From Syntrophotalea acetylenica (GTDB lineage: Bacteria; Desulfobacterota; Desulfuromonadia; Desulfuromonadales; Syntrophotaleaceae): a DNA stretch of 64,000 nucleotides. Each line of letters opens with the position of its first letter. The first letter of the stretch is position 1. The notes beneath the pieces were generated by a model that worked only from the letters and a program-made list of their open reading frames with translations, searched no databases and was not told the DNA's origin. The position numbers were made by a program, and so were the translations under genes. Where the stretch lies: NCBI RefSeq assembly GCF_001888165.1, contig NZ_CP015455.1:1668001-1732000 (forward strand). The letters are read 5' to 3'. Below are positions 18,464 through 28,206 of the stretch, piece after piece.

Positions 18464-18565
18464 TTCTTCACCTCATATTTTGACCAGAAGCTTCGTTTGC
18501 GACCATGTGCTTCTTTGATCTGCGCTTTGAAATCTTCGTGATGATTAAAACGGAATCGAATTGGC

Positions 18566-19543
18566 CTATGCCTGCCCGCCAAAAACCGTGCTGATCAGGT
18601 AGACCGTATAGCCCATGTAACAGACCAGCAGCACCGCGCCCTCGATGCGGTTGATACGTCCTGGTCCCCGGAATCCATAGCCGATCACGAATAGCGACAG
18701 GGTCAGTGCGGCCATGACCAGCATGTCCCGATTGAAGACTTCCGGCCCCACCGCCAGCGGATGAATCGTACCGGCGATCCCCACCACCGCCAGGGTGTTG
18801 AACAGGTTGGAGCCGAGAATATTACCGAGACCAATATCGTGTTCGCCCTTTCTGGCTGCAATGATTGAAGAGGCCAGTTCCGGTAGCGAGGTGCCGACCG
18901 CAACGATGGTCAGGCCGATGATCAGGTCGCTGACCCCGAACCCATGAGCGATCTCCACCGCGCCCCAGACCAGGATGCGGGAGCTGACAATCAAAAGCGC
19001 CAGCCCCACCACCAGCCAGAAGACCGCACGGCGGATGGGCATGGCGCGAACGTCCAGTTCCTGCTCCATCTCGCTTCCCAGCGCATCCTCCTTTTTCCGC
19101 AACCCCTGCCAGATGGTCCAGGCCATCAGGCCGCCGAACACGGTCAGCAACACGTTGGCATCAAGCCGGGTGATTTTGCCATCCCAGAGTTGCCAGGCCG
19201 CCAGGGCGGTCACCACCGTGAGGATGGGCAGTTCCCTGCGCAGAACCTGCGAATGGACGGCGATGGGGCTGATCAAGGCCGTCACCCCCAGGATCAGGGC
19301 GATGTTGGTGATGTTCGAGCCGTAGGCGTTCCCCAGCGCGATGCCCGGATTGCCCTGCGAGGCGGCCAGTGCCGACACCACCATCTCCGGCGCAGATGTA
19401 CCGAACCCAACAATCACCATGCCGATCAAGAGCGGCGGCATGCCGAAATGGCGAGCGGTGGAGGCCGATCCCTCCACAAAGCGGTCAGCGCTCCAGACAA
19501 GAAGCGCCAAACCAAAGATTACGGCAATAAAGGCAAGGGGCAT
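18566..19543 (-). CDS. Calcium/sodium antiporter (CaCA family, YrbG-like)
   Basis: This 325-residue inner-membrane exchanger has about ten helices and two inverted alpha-repeats. The ion-binding motifs are GFGTSAPEMVVSALAA in the first half and AVGTSLPELASSIIAA in the second. It swaps Ca2+ against Na+ or H+. It is a single gene with its own flanks inside an otherwise defence-rich region, so it may be a core gene caught between island pieces. Confidence 0.93.
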   Translation of the reverse strand: MPLAFIAVIFGLALLVWSADRFVEGSASTARHFGMPPLLIGMVIVGFGTSAPEMVVSALAASQGNPGIALGNAYGSNITNIALILGVTALISPIAVHSQVLRRELPILTVVTALAAWQLWDGKITRLDANVLLTVFGGLMAWTIWQGLRKKEDALGSEMEQELDVRAMPIRRAVFWLVVGLALLIVSSRILVWGAVEIAHGFGVSDLIIGLTIVAVGTSLPELASSIIAARKGEHDIGLGNILGSNLFNTLAVVGIAGTIHPLAVGPEVFNRDMLVMAALTLSLFVIGYGFRGPGRINRIEGAVLLVCYMGYTVYLISTVFGGQA

Positions 19544-19629
19544 GAGTCGCCTTTCGGTTGTTCCAGAGACAGAAATTTAGACAAAAAACGACACCGTTGA
19601 ACTGTTAAGAATTCGTTGACAGTTGCGAT

Positions 19630-20805
19630 TCATAGCCCCTGGAGAACATCACGCAGAAAGTTAAACCCAATCCTCTCCTGCTCGAGGCGAACTCGCTCCC
19701 CCCAATGGTTCTGGCGCAACTGATCAAAAAGAGCGCTTTCCTCGGAGTTCAACCGCGTAAGAGTTCCTGTTTCAGGCTGCGTTTCAACTCCCCAGAGTGT
19801 CCTGTGGGCATGGAGTGTCTGCAGGTCCATGAGAAAAGACACGACATGAGGCAAGAACCCGCGCAATTGATTGAGAATAGCAAAACCGTGGGTATCGATG
19901 TCCCCCCAATAGTAGATTTCCTTTTCGTGCAGCCAGGATGCGGCTGCGAGACTGTCAAATCCGTATCCCGCCCCAAAGATCACCATCGCATCAGGGACAG
20001 CCGGAAAAGCCAGGAAATTGATCTCATTTTCAGTGATGAACACTTTCGATACCGGCAAAACAAGTGAAGCGAAGGCTGCCTGTGTCAGGGTGATATCCTG
20101 ATCGGCTTCCACTGGCAGCAGCCGGACATTCGAGTCCAGCATCCGAAAACGCACCCGTGACGGTTTATCCAGAAAACCATAACGACGACAGAACCCGCCG
20201 ACGCCCGTGTGATTCCTATCAATAGAATCCTCCGGCAGCACGAGATCGAGCAATTCCGCCAGAACGCTGCGATGCCTTTCAACCAACTTGGTATGGACAC
20301 CCGGCAGATCGATCTGACGCAGATAAATCGCGGGGCGGGGATGTTTCGCCAACCAGCCGACAATATCCAATAATCGCGGCCAGTCTTCGGCCAACTCCAA
20401 GGCACGTAGCGGCCGCCTTGTCAGCCAGGGGAGCAATTCAGGCTGTTTGTCTCTGGTCAGTTCAACCAGCGCAGCAAACTGATCTGCTGCCCGGCGTTTA
20501 CCGAGAAGTCCAAGAGCGTCCGAAAGCTGGTCGATCCAGATTGCCGCCGGGATTTCATTGTTTCCAAGAACGCGATGGTTGACGCTGCGCCATTCAATTC
20601 GATAGGGACCGGCGGCTGAGGACAATTGGGCGATCCAATCCCGCACCTCGGGAAACCGTTCGCTCAGTTCACGGGAGTCAGGGCCTTTGAGGGTCAGACG
20701 CCGAGGGAAGAGCGACTCTTCGCCAGCCACTGAGGCGAGCAGCAAACCGCGATCCCAAAGCTTTTGCACCTGAGTTTTGAGATCAGCCGAGGTCGTCCAC
20801 CTCAT
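19630..20805 (-). CDS. jetD: Wadjet subunit JetD (DUF3322-DUF2220, Toprim nuclease)
   Basis: JetD is the nuclease of the Wadjet anti-plasmid system and cuts circular DNA after loop extrusion by the JetABC SMC complex. The 391-residue protein has the N-terminal DUF3322 arm and a C-terminal Toprim-like DUF2220 domain. The Toprim acidic residues are seen in [13 protein letters not shown] and in [14 protein letters not shown]. It is the last gene of the operon and overlaps jetC by 4 bp. Length and motifs are complete, so it looks functional. Confidence 0.95.
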   Translation of the reverse strand: MRWTTSADLKTQVQKLWDRGLLLASVAGEESLFPRRLTLKGPDSRELSERFPEVRDWIAQLSSAAGPYRIEWRSVNHRVLGNNEIPAAIWIDQLSDALGLLGKRRAADQFAALVELTRDKQPELLPWLTRRPLRALELAEDWPRLLDIVGWLAKHPRPAIYLRQIDLPGVHTKLVERHRSVLAELLDLVLPEDSIDRNHTGVGGFCRRYGFLDKPSRVRFRMLDSNVRLLPVEADQDITLTQAAFASLVLPVSKVFITENEINFLAFPAVPDAMVIFGAGYGFDSLAAASWLHEKEIYYWGDIDTHGFAILNQLRGFLPHVVSFLMDLQTLHAHRTLWGVETQPETGTLTRLNSEESALFDQLRQNHWGERVRLEQERIGFNFLRDVLQGL

Positions 20806-23800
20806 CCTTGCATCCTTTGCTTCTCGGCCCGATATTCCTCAATGCTCAGGTTGCGCAGGACAGAGTTGCGGCCGTCTTCATTGTGCACAAACCCGACACC
20901 GGCGACAAAAGGCTCGATGATATGGATTTTCTGCAACGGCGTGACGATCAGCAGTTGCAGATTGAGCTGCGCGAACAACTGCAAGCCATACTGGGCCGAT
21001 TCATCGGAACCGCGCCCGAACGCCTCGTCGATCACCACGAAACGGAAGGAACGGGAGCGTACCTCACCCCATTCCAGACCAAATTGATAGGCTAGGCTGG
21101 CGGCCAGGACGGTGTAGGCGAGCTTCTCCTTCTGGCCACCCGATTTACCACCCGAATCCGCATAATGCTCATGCTCGGCGTTGTCCTCACGCCAGCGTTC
21201 ACTGGCGGCGAATACGAACCAGTTGCGCACATCGGTCACCTTGGCCGTCCAGCGCCGATCCATATCCGAGTGTTCATCCCGTCCCCGGAACCGCTCAATG
21301 ATTCGCTTCACCAGGAGGAATTTTGCCTCCGAATACTGCACATCCTCCGAGCCGGTGAGCGCACCTTCGGTACAGGTACGCAACTCGGTCTGGAAATCAC
21401 GGATGTCGGCGTCGAGATTCATCTGTGCTTCGAGACTGATATAACGGCCCGGGTTGTAATCAATCTGGGTGAGCGATTCGTTGATCCGGGCGATGCGCTC
21501 CTTGATGGTTTCCCGTTCGCGTGCCAGCTGGGATTGAAAATTCGCCACCTCTCGGATGGTGTTCTCGTTCAGGAGTTCCTTGAAACGTCCTTCAAACCGG
21601 GGCAAGTCATCGGCCTGCAGTTGATCCAGCATGGATCTGTATTCGGAAGCGGCAGCCAGGTTGGCATCGACATCTCCTGTCTCCAGCTTCCACATCCCTT
21701 TATATTCAGTCATGGCCTTAACGATCTTTTCGGACAGGCGCTTGATCTTCGAATCTTCAGCGTCGATCCTGGCCTGCAGCCAGTCACGCATGTCGCGCTC
21801 GCGATTGTCGCAAGATTCGACTGTCAGCATTTGACCACCAAGCGCCTCCTCACGCATCGCTTCCAGTAGGTCAAATCTCTGAACAATATCTTCTGTTATT
21901 TCAGCTAAAAGAGCTTGGGCTTGTTGCTGCAGCTCTTGCGCAGCACTGATTTTTTGTTCGGTTTTCGAACGTTTATCTTTCCGTCCATCAAGCTGAATCT
22001 CCGTTTCTTTCAACTCCCCTTCGAGCGCGGCCAATTGTGACGTCAGAGTCTTGAGCAGATCGGAGGCCGCTTCCAGCTCACGTTTCTCGGCTTCCAACCT
22101 GGCAATGACAACCGCCACGGGTTTCCAGTCGAGATCACGAAAGTCGGTATACTCACCCAGCTTCGAGAGGACCGAGAGGCGCTCCTTGGAGGCGGTCTGT
22201 TCCTTCTGCAGCGTGCTGATGCGATCGGCAAGGTCGGCAAGATGTATTTCCTGCCGCTTGGCGACTTTTTCCAACGCAGCGATTTTTTCGACGTTGCTCC
22301 AACCAAGGACATAACGCCGGCGATCATCTATTCGATGCCGGTCATCCTTTTCATGCCGCTCCCCGGGAGCTTTGATCTGTCCGGCCCTGGTAATGGCACG
22401 GGTCTCGCGGCGAAATTGATCCTGGTTCTCACAGCAGGCCAGATCAAAACGGTGGGCCACCTCCCGTTCGATCCAGTCATAAAAGGGCGAATCGGGCTTG
22501 ACTTGCAGCTTGCGCACCAGTGAGTCGGGATGGAGCAATGGCAACTCGCCCCGCACCCCTTCCCGCACCCGGAAATAAACCAGCCTCCCCCGCAGGTGGG
22601 TTTGGTCAACCCACTGCGCCACCTTGGCGTAATGCCGATCCGGAACCAGCAGAGACAAGCCAAAGCCGTGAAGCAGCCTTTCGATGGCGCCTTCCCAGTC
22701 ACGCTCGTCCTCGCGCACCTGCAGCAATTCACCGGCAAACGGCATTTCCTCTTCGGAAAGAGCAAGCGCCTGACAGAGGGAACGCCGCATGGCAATCTGT
22801 TTTTCGTCGATATTGCTAACCCGGGCTTTCAACCCCGTGATTTCAGTTTGCAGCTGATCGTATTCATCCTTTCCCTGTTTGAACAAGACGCCTGCCTCAT
22901 TGAGATCGTTCTGTGTACGAACTTCGGTTTCTTCTGTCGTTTCGCGCCACTTGGCGGCTTCAGACCGTTGACGCAGAAATTCTTCTCCAGTCGCGGCGGG
23001 GGATTGCCCCAAGGCGCGTACCAGCTTCTCATAGCGGGATGCTTTCAGCTTCCTACGTTCCAGTTCATCCTGTTTTTGAAGAATCTCCTGACCGATGCTT
23101 TCAATACGGTCACCACCATTTTCCGCGATGGTACGGCGCAGTTCACGCTCCTGCCCCTGCTGGGCACGACGCTGCTCCTCCAGCCGCAGGGTGGCGACTT
23201 GATGCCGGGTCAACTCTTCATTCAGCGAGGTGAGTCGTTTCTCCAGGAGATCGAGTTTCAGGGTGGCGAACCATGGCCGCAGGGCATCACGGCAAGCTCG
23301 CAGATTATCCGCCGTCTGCGCCAACTCCCGATGTCGCTCGCAATCGGCCACCAGAGGCGTAAGCATCTCCACCTGGCGTTTGGCCTTGAGAACCGCCTCG
23401 TGAGCTCGGTTGAGATCCTCGAAGTGGCCGATCAGGGCGGAGATACGTGGCGCGACATCAAAGGGCTCAAGCATGTGGCTGCGCACGAAGTCGGTCAGGT
23501 TGCCGACCGACTTGAGCGACACGGTCTGGTGGAATAGATCCAACGCCTGTTCGTTATCAATGCCGAAACGACGGCGGAACCAGGAACCGTAGGGCGGAAA
23601 GCTGTCGAACAACTCGACACCACCTGACCGCAGCTGTTTGCGAAGACCGACCATCTCGCTGCCGAATCCGGAAAAATCTGCCGAAATGGACAGATCGCGT
23701 TCACAGACCGCATACAGACGAGCCGGTTGCGTATTGGCCTCTTTCATCCAGAAGACCTGCGCCAAGGTGACTGTCTTGTTGTAGCCAGCGTTATGGAAAA

Positions 23801-24167
23801 CGCCGAGGATCACCGAATAACTGTTGAAGTCGCGCAGTGCGACCGGCTTGGCGCTGCCCAGGGTTTCCTGCCGCTCCGACTTGTAAAACCCGAGCACATA
23901 GGACTTAAGCGAACGTTCGCGGCTGTCGGCCCCGGCCGCCTTGTTGTAGGCAACTCGATGACTCGGCACCAGCAGGGTGGTGACGGCGTCGACCAAGGTC
24001 GATTTTCCGGAACCGATATCCCCGGTGAGAAGACCGTTTTTTCCGCCTAGACGCAGAGTCCAGACCCTCCCGTCAAAGGTTCCCCAGTTAAAAACCTCGA
24101 GTCGTTGCAGGCGAAAACCGGCCAGCCGGTCATCTGCCATGAATTCCAATTCGAGCGCTTCAGCCAT
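20802..24167 (-). CDS. jetC: Wadjet SMC-like ATPase JetC
   Basis: JetC is the SMC (MukB-like) motor that extrudes DNA loops in Wadjet. The 1121-residue protein has an N-terminal Walker A ([12 protein letters not shown], residues about 47-57). Long coiled coils follow with a hinge-like middle. The C-terminal signature [20 protein letters not shown] and Walker [17 protein letters not shown] complete the ATPase. The ATG at 24167 is supported by GGAGGGG about 6 bases upstream. The frame extends 37 codons further without family similarity. It overlaps jetB by 8 bp and jetD by 4 bp. Confidence 0.95.
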   Translation of the reverse strand: MAEALELEFMADDRLAGFRLQRLEVFNWGTFDGRVWTLRLGGKNGLLTGDIGSGKSTLVDAVTTLLVPSHRVAYNKAAGADSRERSLKSYVLGFYKSERQETLGSAKPVALRDFNSYSVILGVFHNAGYNKTVTLAQVFWMKEANTQPARLYAVCERDLSISADFSGFGSEMVGLRKQLRSGGVELFDSFPPYGSWFRRRFGIDNEQALDLFHQTVSLKSVGNLTDFVRSHMLEPFDVAPRISALIGHFEDLNRAHEAVLKAKRQVEMLTPLVADCERHRELAQTADNLRACRDALRPWFATLKLDLLEKRLTSLNEELTRHQVATLRLEEQRRAQQGQERELRRTIAENGGDRIESIGQEILQKQDELERRKLKASRYEKLVRALGQSPAATGEEFLRQRSEAAKWRETTEETEVRTQNDLNEAGVLFKQGKDEYDQLQTEITGLKARVSNIDEKQIAMRRSLCQALALSEEEMPFAGELLQVREDERDWEGAIERLLHGFGLSLLVPDRHYAKVAQWVDQTHLRGRLVYFRVREGVRGELPLLHPDSLVRKLQVKPDSPFYDWIEREVAHRFDLACCENQDQFRRETRAITRAGQIKAPGERHEKDDRHRIDDRRRYVLGWSNVEKIAALEKVAKRQEIHLADLADRISTLQKEQTASKERLSVLSKLGEYTDFRDLDWKPVAVVIARLEAEKRELEAASDLLKTLTSQLAALEGELKETEIQLDGRKDKRSKTEQKISAAQELQQQAQALLAEITEDIVQRFDLLEAMREEALGGQMLTVESCDNRERDMRDWLQARIDAEDSKIKRLSEKIVKAMTEYKGMWKLETGDVDANLAAASEYRSMLDQLQADDLPRFEGRFKELLNENTIREVANFQSQLARERETIKERIARINESLTQIDYNPGRYISLEAQMNLDADIRDFQTELRTCTEGALTGSEDVQYSEAKFLLVKRIIERFRGRDEHSDMDRRWTAKVTDVRNWFVFAASERWREDNAEHEHYADSGGKSGGQKEKLAYTVLAASLAYQFGLEWGEVRSRSFRFVVIDEAFGRGSDESAQYGLQLFAQLNLQLLIVTPLQKIHIIEPFVAGVGFVHNEDGRNSVLRNLSIEEYRAEKQRMQG

Positions 24168-24789
24168 CCATCCCCTCCAGCGGTTGCGCAAGCTGCTGTC
24201 GATATTCCGCCAATCGTTGGTCAAAATCGGCGAGCCACTGCGCATCGACAAACGCCTTAATAATGCGCCGCACCTCAATCATCTGCCCCTGCCCACGCAA
24301 GCGGCGGATAAAGCCGAGCTCGGCAATCCTGTTCAAGGTAGCATCGACCTGATCGATGAGTTTCACCTCGTTGCTGCCCGCCGGTAGAAAAATCCGGATC
24401 AATTCCACCACTTCATCCCGGGAAAGAATCAGACGCGTATCGCCGCCACCAGCGTCGAACTCGGCCAATTTTTTCCGCAAGAGCGCAAGCAGCAAACTGA
24501 CCTGATAGGAGAGCTGCCGCCGGGCAACCAGGCGCGGCATGACAGCCTGACTGTCCTCATCCTGCCGGGAACGTAAAAAAGCGTAGCCTTCCGCCTCGTC
24601 GAGCATCAGATCCAGACCAAGAACCGCGACGTAATCCCGAACGCTCGCTTGCAAATTCAGCAGCGAGCCCCACAATCCCGGGTTATCCTCCTGATAGAGC
24701 ACCCCCTTGAGCAGAGGCACCACCACGGACGAGAGTTCGTGGGTCGGCTTAGTCGAATGGCTGGGGTTGGTATCGGCGACAATCATCAT
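24160..24789 (-). CDS. jetB: Wadjet subunit JetB (DUF4194, kleisin-partner MukE-like)
   Basis: JetB is the MukE-like winged-helix subunit that joins the JetA kleisin to the JetC heads. The 209-residue length and DUF4194 features fit, including [29 protein letters not shown] and the C-terminal [20 protein letters not shown]. It overlaps jetA by 4 bp and jetC by 8 bp, which suggests stoichiometric translation. Confidence 0.94.
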   Translation of the reverse strand: MMIVADTNPSHSTKPTHELSSVVVPLLKGVLYQEDNPGLWGSLLNLQASVRDYVAVLGLDLMLDEAEGYAFLRSRQDEDSQAVMPRLVARRQLSYQVSLLLALLRKKLAEFDAGGGDTRLILSRDEVVELIRIFLPAGSNEVKLIDQVDATLNRIAELGFIRRLRGQGQMIEVRRIIKAFVDAQWLADFDQRLAEYRQQLAQPLEGMDG

Positions 24790-26234
24790 CGGTCCCTCAG
24801 CAAAATAATACGCGGCAAGGTCGCCTGGCGCATGACGCCAGTTTCCAGCTGCCAGCTCACCTGTTCCTGCACCTCATCGTCCACGGCCGTTTTGGGCCAT
24901 TCTCCGGCCAGCTGCAGATAGGCAACCAGTTCGGCCAAACCGTGACGCAACGGATGGCGAGTCACCACTTCTGCGAGGCTGATCTGGCTGCGCCCCTGGA
25001 GTTCCTGCCGAATATTCCGGGTCAACTCGGCCCGGTCAACCACCACTTGGGCATAGAGAGCCGCCGTATCCACATCCGCATCCCCTTCGTCCAACGCCAT
25101 CTCGTCAATGAGGGGCTTGAGCGGCGGCCGATAGAGAGGTCGCTCCAGGGGAAGTTCAACCGTTGCGGAGGTCTCGGCCAAACGCATGAAATCCCCCGAT
25201 GGAAACTCCTCGCGCAACGCCAGCGCATGGTTTTCGACGCTGTGCAGGATGTCCATGATGCGGCGGTTCTCCAGCCAGGCCTGATCATCGAGAAATCGCC
25301 GCAGCTGCTCGGAAAGCTTCGCCACCGTCCGCTGGGTGTGTTCACCTGCTTCCAGCCAGTCGTAATGTACGCGCTGCAGACGAGTTTCGGGATGCATGGA
25401 CTGGATCGGCGGAAGGGACAAAACCTGTTCCAACAGGTGGGTCAATTCTTCCTGACGGGACTGGGACATCAGAAAATCCCAGAAGGAGCGAAAGCTCTTC
25501 CCCTGATCTGAATCGGCGATGGCATCGCGCTCGCCCATGATCTCTTCGAGCAGTGCCCCTTTTGCTCCCTCCCAAAGGGCAATGCGTTCGCGCACCCGTC
25601 GGTCAAGCGTGCGAAAATTGTGCTCCACCTCGCGAAAGTCGGTCAGCAGCTCCCGAGCCAGCTGCAAAAACTGTTGAAAGCGATCCTTCAGACCGGTATC
25701 GTCCAGAAGCGGAATATCACCCGCCAGAATGCGGGCGATCTCCGCGTCGATATCGTTGCGGCGTTTTTGCAGTTCGGCGATGCGTACTTGTGGGTCAGTC
25801 TGGCTCCCTTCACTCATCTGCCGCAGCAGCTCGAACAGAGTCAGCAAGCGGGATTCCGTACCGACAAAGGCGCGCTCGGTCAGACCTTCCAGCCAGGCCA
25901 AGGCCTTTTCCGTCGCGGGAGTCAGGTCAAAGTGCGGTTCGTCCGTCCCGACAAGATAAAATTTCCGCAGCCACCCCTTGTCGTTTTCGGCCCAGTCGTT
26001 GAGATAGCTTTGCGCGGTTCCGGGAAAGGCCTCAGCCCCCAGCTGCTCACGCAGAGCGAAAAGCTCATCTTCTAACGCCTCGGCCAGGTCTGCCTGAGAC
26101 AAATTGCGGACATTGGGCACGATGAACACCCGGTGCAGAAAACCGGCCACCAGCGGCGCGTAATGTGCGCACAACAACCGCCACGCAGGGTGGTTCTGGC
26201 GGAGCAGCTCTAAAGTAACGTAGTCCAGTGCCAT
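24786..26234 (-). CDS. jetA: Wadjet kleisin subunit JetA (DUF3375)
   Basis: JetA is the MukF-like kleisin that bridges the JetC dimer. The 482-residue protein opens with the DUF3375 pattern ELLRQNHPAWRLLCAHYAP, and has a coiled middle region and a C-terminal winged-helix part. With jetB, jetC and jetD it completes a type I Wadjet system. The upstream Fic gene ends only 15 bp before its ATG, so the operon appears to extend upstream. Confidence 0.94.
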   Translation of the reverse strand: MALDYVTLELLRQNHPAWRLLCAHYAPLVAGFLHRVFIVPNVRNLSQADLAEALEDELFALREQLGAEAFPGTAQSYLNDWAENDKGWLRKFYLVGTDEPHFDLTPATEKALAWLEGLTERAFVGTESRLLTLFELLRQMSEGSQTDPQVRIAELQKRRNDIDAEIARILAGDIPLLDDTGLKDRFQQFLQLARELLTDFREVEHNFRTLDRRVRERIALWEGAKGALLEEIMGERDAIADSDQGKSFRSFWDFLMSQSRQEELTHLLEQVLSLPPIQSMHPETRLQRVHYDWLEAGEHTQRTVAKLSEQLRRFLDDQAWLENRRIMDILHSVENHALALREEFPSGDFMRLAETSATVELPLERPLYRPPLKPLIDEMALDEGDADVDTAALYAQVVVDRAELTRNIRQELQGRSQISLAEVVTRHPLRHGLAELVAYLQLAGEWPKTAVDDEVQEQVSWQLETGVMRQATLPRIILLRDR

Positions 26235-26249
26235 ATCTTCCCCCCGGTT

Positions 26250-27260
26250 TTATCCATCGCCATGCTGCACAAGCCACTGGCGACCCTTGTCGGTGAGGCT
26301 GTATTTCTGCAAGCGGCTGTTGGGCTTGTCGGGAATGGTCATTTCGATCAGGCCGTCGGCCAGGGCCGGTTTGAGGTAGCGCTCGCGGAAGGATTTGCGG
26401 TCCGAAAGCCCCAGGGCGGATTGCAGTGCCTCGCGGCCCATCTCGCCCCGGATCGCCGCCAGCAGCTCGCCGACTTGGGGGGTGACTTGAGGGCTGACTT
26501 GGGGGGCTGTGCTGGTCACCGTATCCAGGATCATCCGCAGCATGAAGGCGATGAAGGGCGCGGAGTCGGTCTTGTGGGTGCTTTCTTGAATAGCCTGGTA
26601 GTACTCGGCCTGATTCTCAAAGATCAGGCTTTCCACCGGGATATCGGCGAACAGGGGATTCCAGCGGGCCAGGATCAGGCTCTGCCACAGCCGACCCATG
26701 CGGCCGTTGCCGTCGGCGAAGGGGTGGATGAATTCGAATTCGTAGTGAAAGACCGAGCTGGCGATGAGCGGATGGGCGTCAGTGGCGGCCAGCCAGTCGA
26801 ACAGGTCACTCTTCAGATGAGGCACCCGGTCGGCGGGCGGGGCCATGTGAATCACCTGCTGGCCTGCCATCACGCCAACGCCGCCGTGCCGATACACTCC
26901 TGCCTCGTCGATCAGACCGGACATCAGAATCCGGTGCGCTTCCAGCAGATCCTTTTCCGATGAGGGTTTCCAGGTGTCGAAACGGTCGTAGGCAGCCAGG
27001 GCGTTTTTCACCTCCTGCACCTCGCGGGGCGGGGCGATGACCCGTTTGCCCTCCAGAATCGCGGTGATCTGCGCCTCGCTCAGGGTGTTGCCTTCGATGG
27101 CCAGCGAACCGCGAATGGTGCGGATGCGATTAATGTGCCGCAGCCGCAATGCTCTCGCCTGATCGGTGAGCACGGTCAGCCGCCCGATGGCCTCGCTGAT
27201 CGCGGCGACCCGGTTAAGGATATCGGCGGTGATGGTGTAGGGTGGCTGGTAGACATTCAT
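26250..27260 (-). CDS. Fic family protein (AMPylase-like)
   Basis: Fic proteins transfer AMP or related groups from nucleotides to target hydroxyls. This 336-residue protein has the full catalytic motif HPFADGNGRMGR. The self-inhibitory (S/T)xxxE(G/N) motif is also intact (SLAIEGN) near residue 60, placing it in the class with N-terminal inhibition. The DUF4172-like N-terminus (VYQPPYTITADILNRVAAIS) and a C-terminal winged helix after a PQV-repeat linker (PQVSPQVTPQV) complete it. The ATG at 27260 has AAGGG upstream; a GTG at 27275 is an alternative. It lies in the zeta-61aa-fic-jetABCD array. Confidence 0.92.
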   Translation of the reverse strand: MNVYQPPYTITADILNRVAAISEAIGRLTVLTDQARALRLRHINRIRTIRGSLAIEGNTLSEAQITAILEGKRVIAPPREVQEVKNALAAYDRFDTWKPSSEKDLLEAHRILMSGLIDEAGVYRHGGVGVMAGQQVIHMAPPADRVPHLKSDLFDWLAATDAHPLIASSVFHYEFEFIHPFADGNGRMGRLWQSLILARWNPLFADIPVESLIFENQAEYYQAIQESTHKTDSAPFIAFMLRMILDTVTSTAPQVSPQVTPQVGELLAAIRGEMGREALQSALGLSDRKSFRERYLKPALADGLIEMTIPDKPNSRLQKYSLTDKGRQWLVQHGDG

Positions 27261-27271
27261 AGTCACACCCT

Positions 27272-27457
27272 TCACTGGGCGTTGTCGTTCGAGCCCGGTG
27301 CATCCTCGCCCTTAACGACGGGCTTGCCATCTTGCCAGGTGACGGCGTACTGACCCAAACGCCGTTTCTTCTCCAGCGTCTTGCCGACGGCCTGGCGGAG
27401 TGTTTCCAACTGTCGCTGCCCTTCCGGGGAGGGCGTGCTTTTGCGTTTTGTGTTCAT
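27272..27457 (-). CDS. Small conserved hypothetical protein (zeta-partner candidate)
   Basis: This 61-residue basic protein starts [20 protein letters not shown] and ends in a segment with [17 protein letters not shown]. Its ATG overlaps the zeta-like gene stop by 4 bp, and the Fic start lies 11 bp downstream. I recall similar small proteins beside zeta-like kinases, so it could be an antitoxin. That role is not shown. Confidence 0.7.
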   Translation of the reverse strand: MNTKRKSTPSPEGQRQLETLRQAVGKTLEKKRRLGQYAVTWQDGKPVVKGEDAPGSNDNAQ

Positions 27458-28026
27458 CCTTGGGCCTCCTCAAGCAGAAGCTGATAGTAGTCATCATGCA
27501 CAATCTCACGCTCACTACGGCGCTGTTCAAAGACCAGCACCGGGCTTTCCCCGTCGTTCATGAAGCAGGTGCAGCTATCGACCCGGTGGCTGAAGTCGTT
27601 CAGCAGATGGCTCAGGCTGCGTGGAAAACGCCGCTCGATATCCGCCACCGGAATGTTGTGCCCGCCGTGGGCGACTCGTTCGGCCACGCGCAGCTTGGAC
27701 ATCTCGAAACTCGGCAGGGCCAGAAAGATCAGCTCCACCCGCCAGCCGTCGGTATGCAGCCGCTCGACTAGGCGCAGGTAGGTGCGCCCCGCCAGAGTGG
27801 TTTCAAAGGCGAAATCCTCGCGGGCGGCGATGCGCTGCTCGATCTCCCGCAGAAAGAGACGGCTGGCAGCCAGCAACTCCCGCTCCGGTGCGAGTGGCGA
27901 GAGACCGGCGGCGATCAAGTCTGCGTTGATGAAATGAGTGCAGCCCGCCACCTGGGGCAGATACTCCAGGGCGAAAGTGGTTTTACCTGCGCCGTTGGGT
28001 CCGGCGATGATCCAGCAGGTGGGCAT
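27454..28026 (-). CDS. Zeta toxin-like P-loop kinase
   Basis: This AAA/zeta-like ATPase of about 190 residues opens with [20 protein letters not shown] (Walker A). Further zeta-family features are [13 protein letters not shown] and [16 protein letters not shown]. True zeta toxins phosphorylate UDP-N-acetylglucosamine; related chromosomal proteins have unknown targets. The ATG at 28026 follows GAAGGGAAGAAG; an ATG at 28053 is also possible. The gene heads the array that continues through the 61-residue gene, fic and jetABCD. Confidence 0.85.
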   Translation of the reverse strand: MPTCWIIAGPNGAGKTTFALEYLPQVAGCTHFINADLIAAGLSPLAPERELLAASRLFLREIEQRIAAREDFAFETTLAGRTYLRLVERLHTDGWRVELIFLALPSFEMSKLRVAERVAHGGHNIPVADIERRFPRSLSHLLNDFSHRVDSCTCFMNDGESPVLVFEQRRSEREIVHDDYYQLLLEEAQG

Positions 28027-28206
28027 TATCTTCTTCCCTTCCATCTCTTCCATTGTTGAAATCCCTCGCTGATAGCAACAACTCGGTTCAGCATCTGGGG
28101 GGTAATGGTACGGAACGGCTGATATATCCTTGCATACTTGAATTTGCGCTATCTGTATGGTGACGAATCACTCGAAACTTTCCCATGCAGGCGTGACGCT
28201 AAAGGT

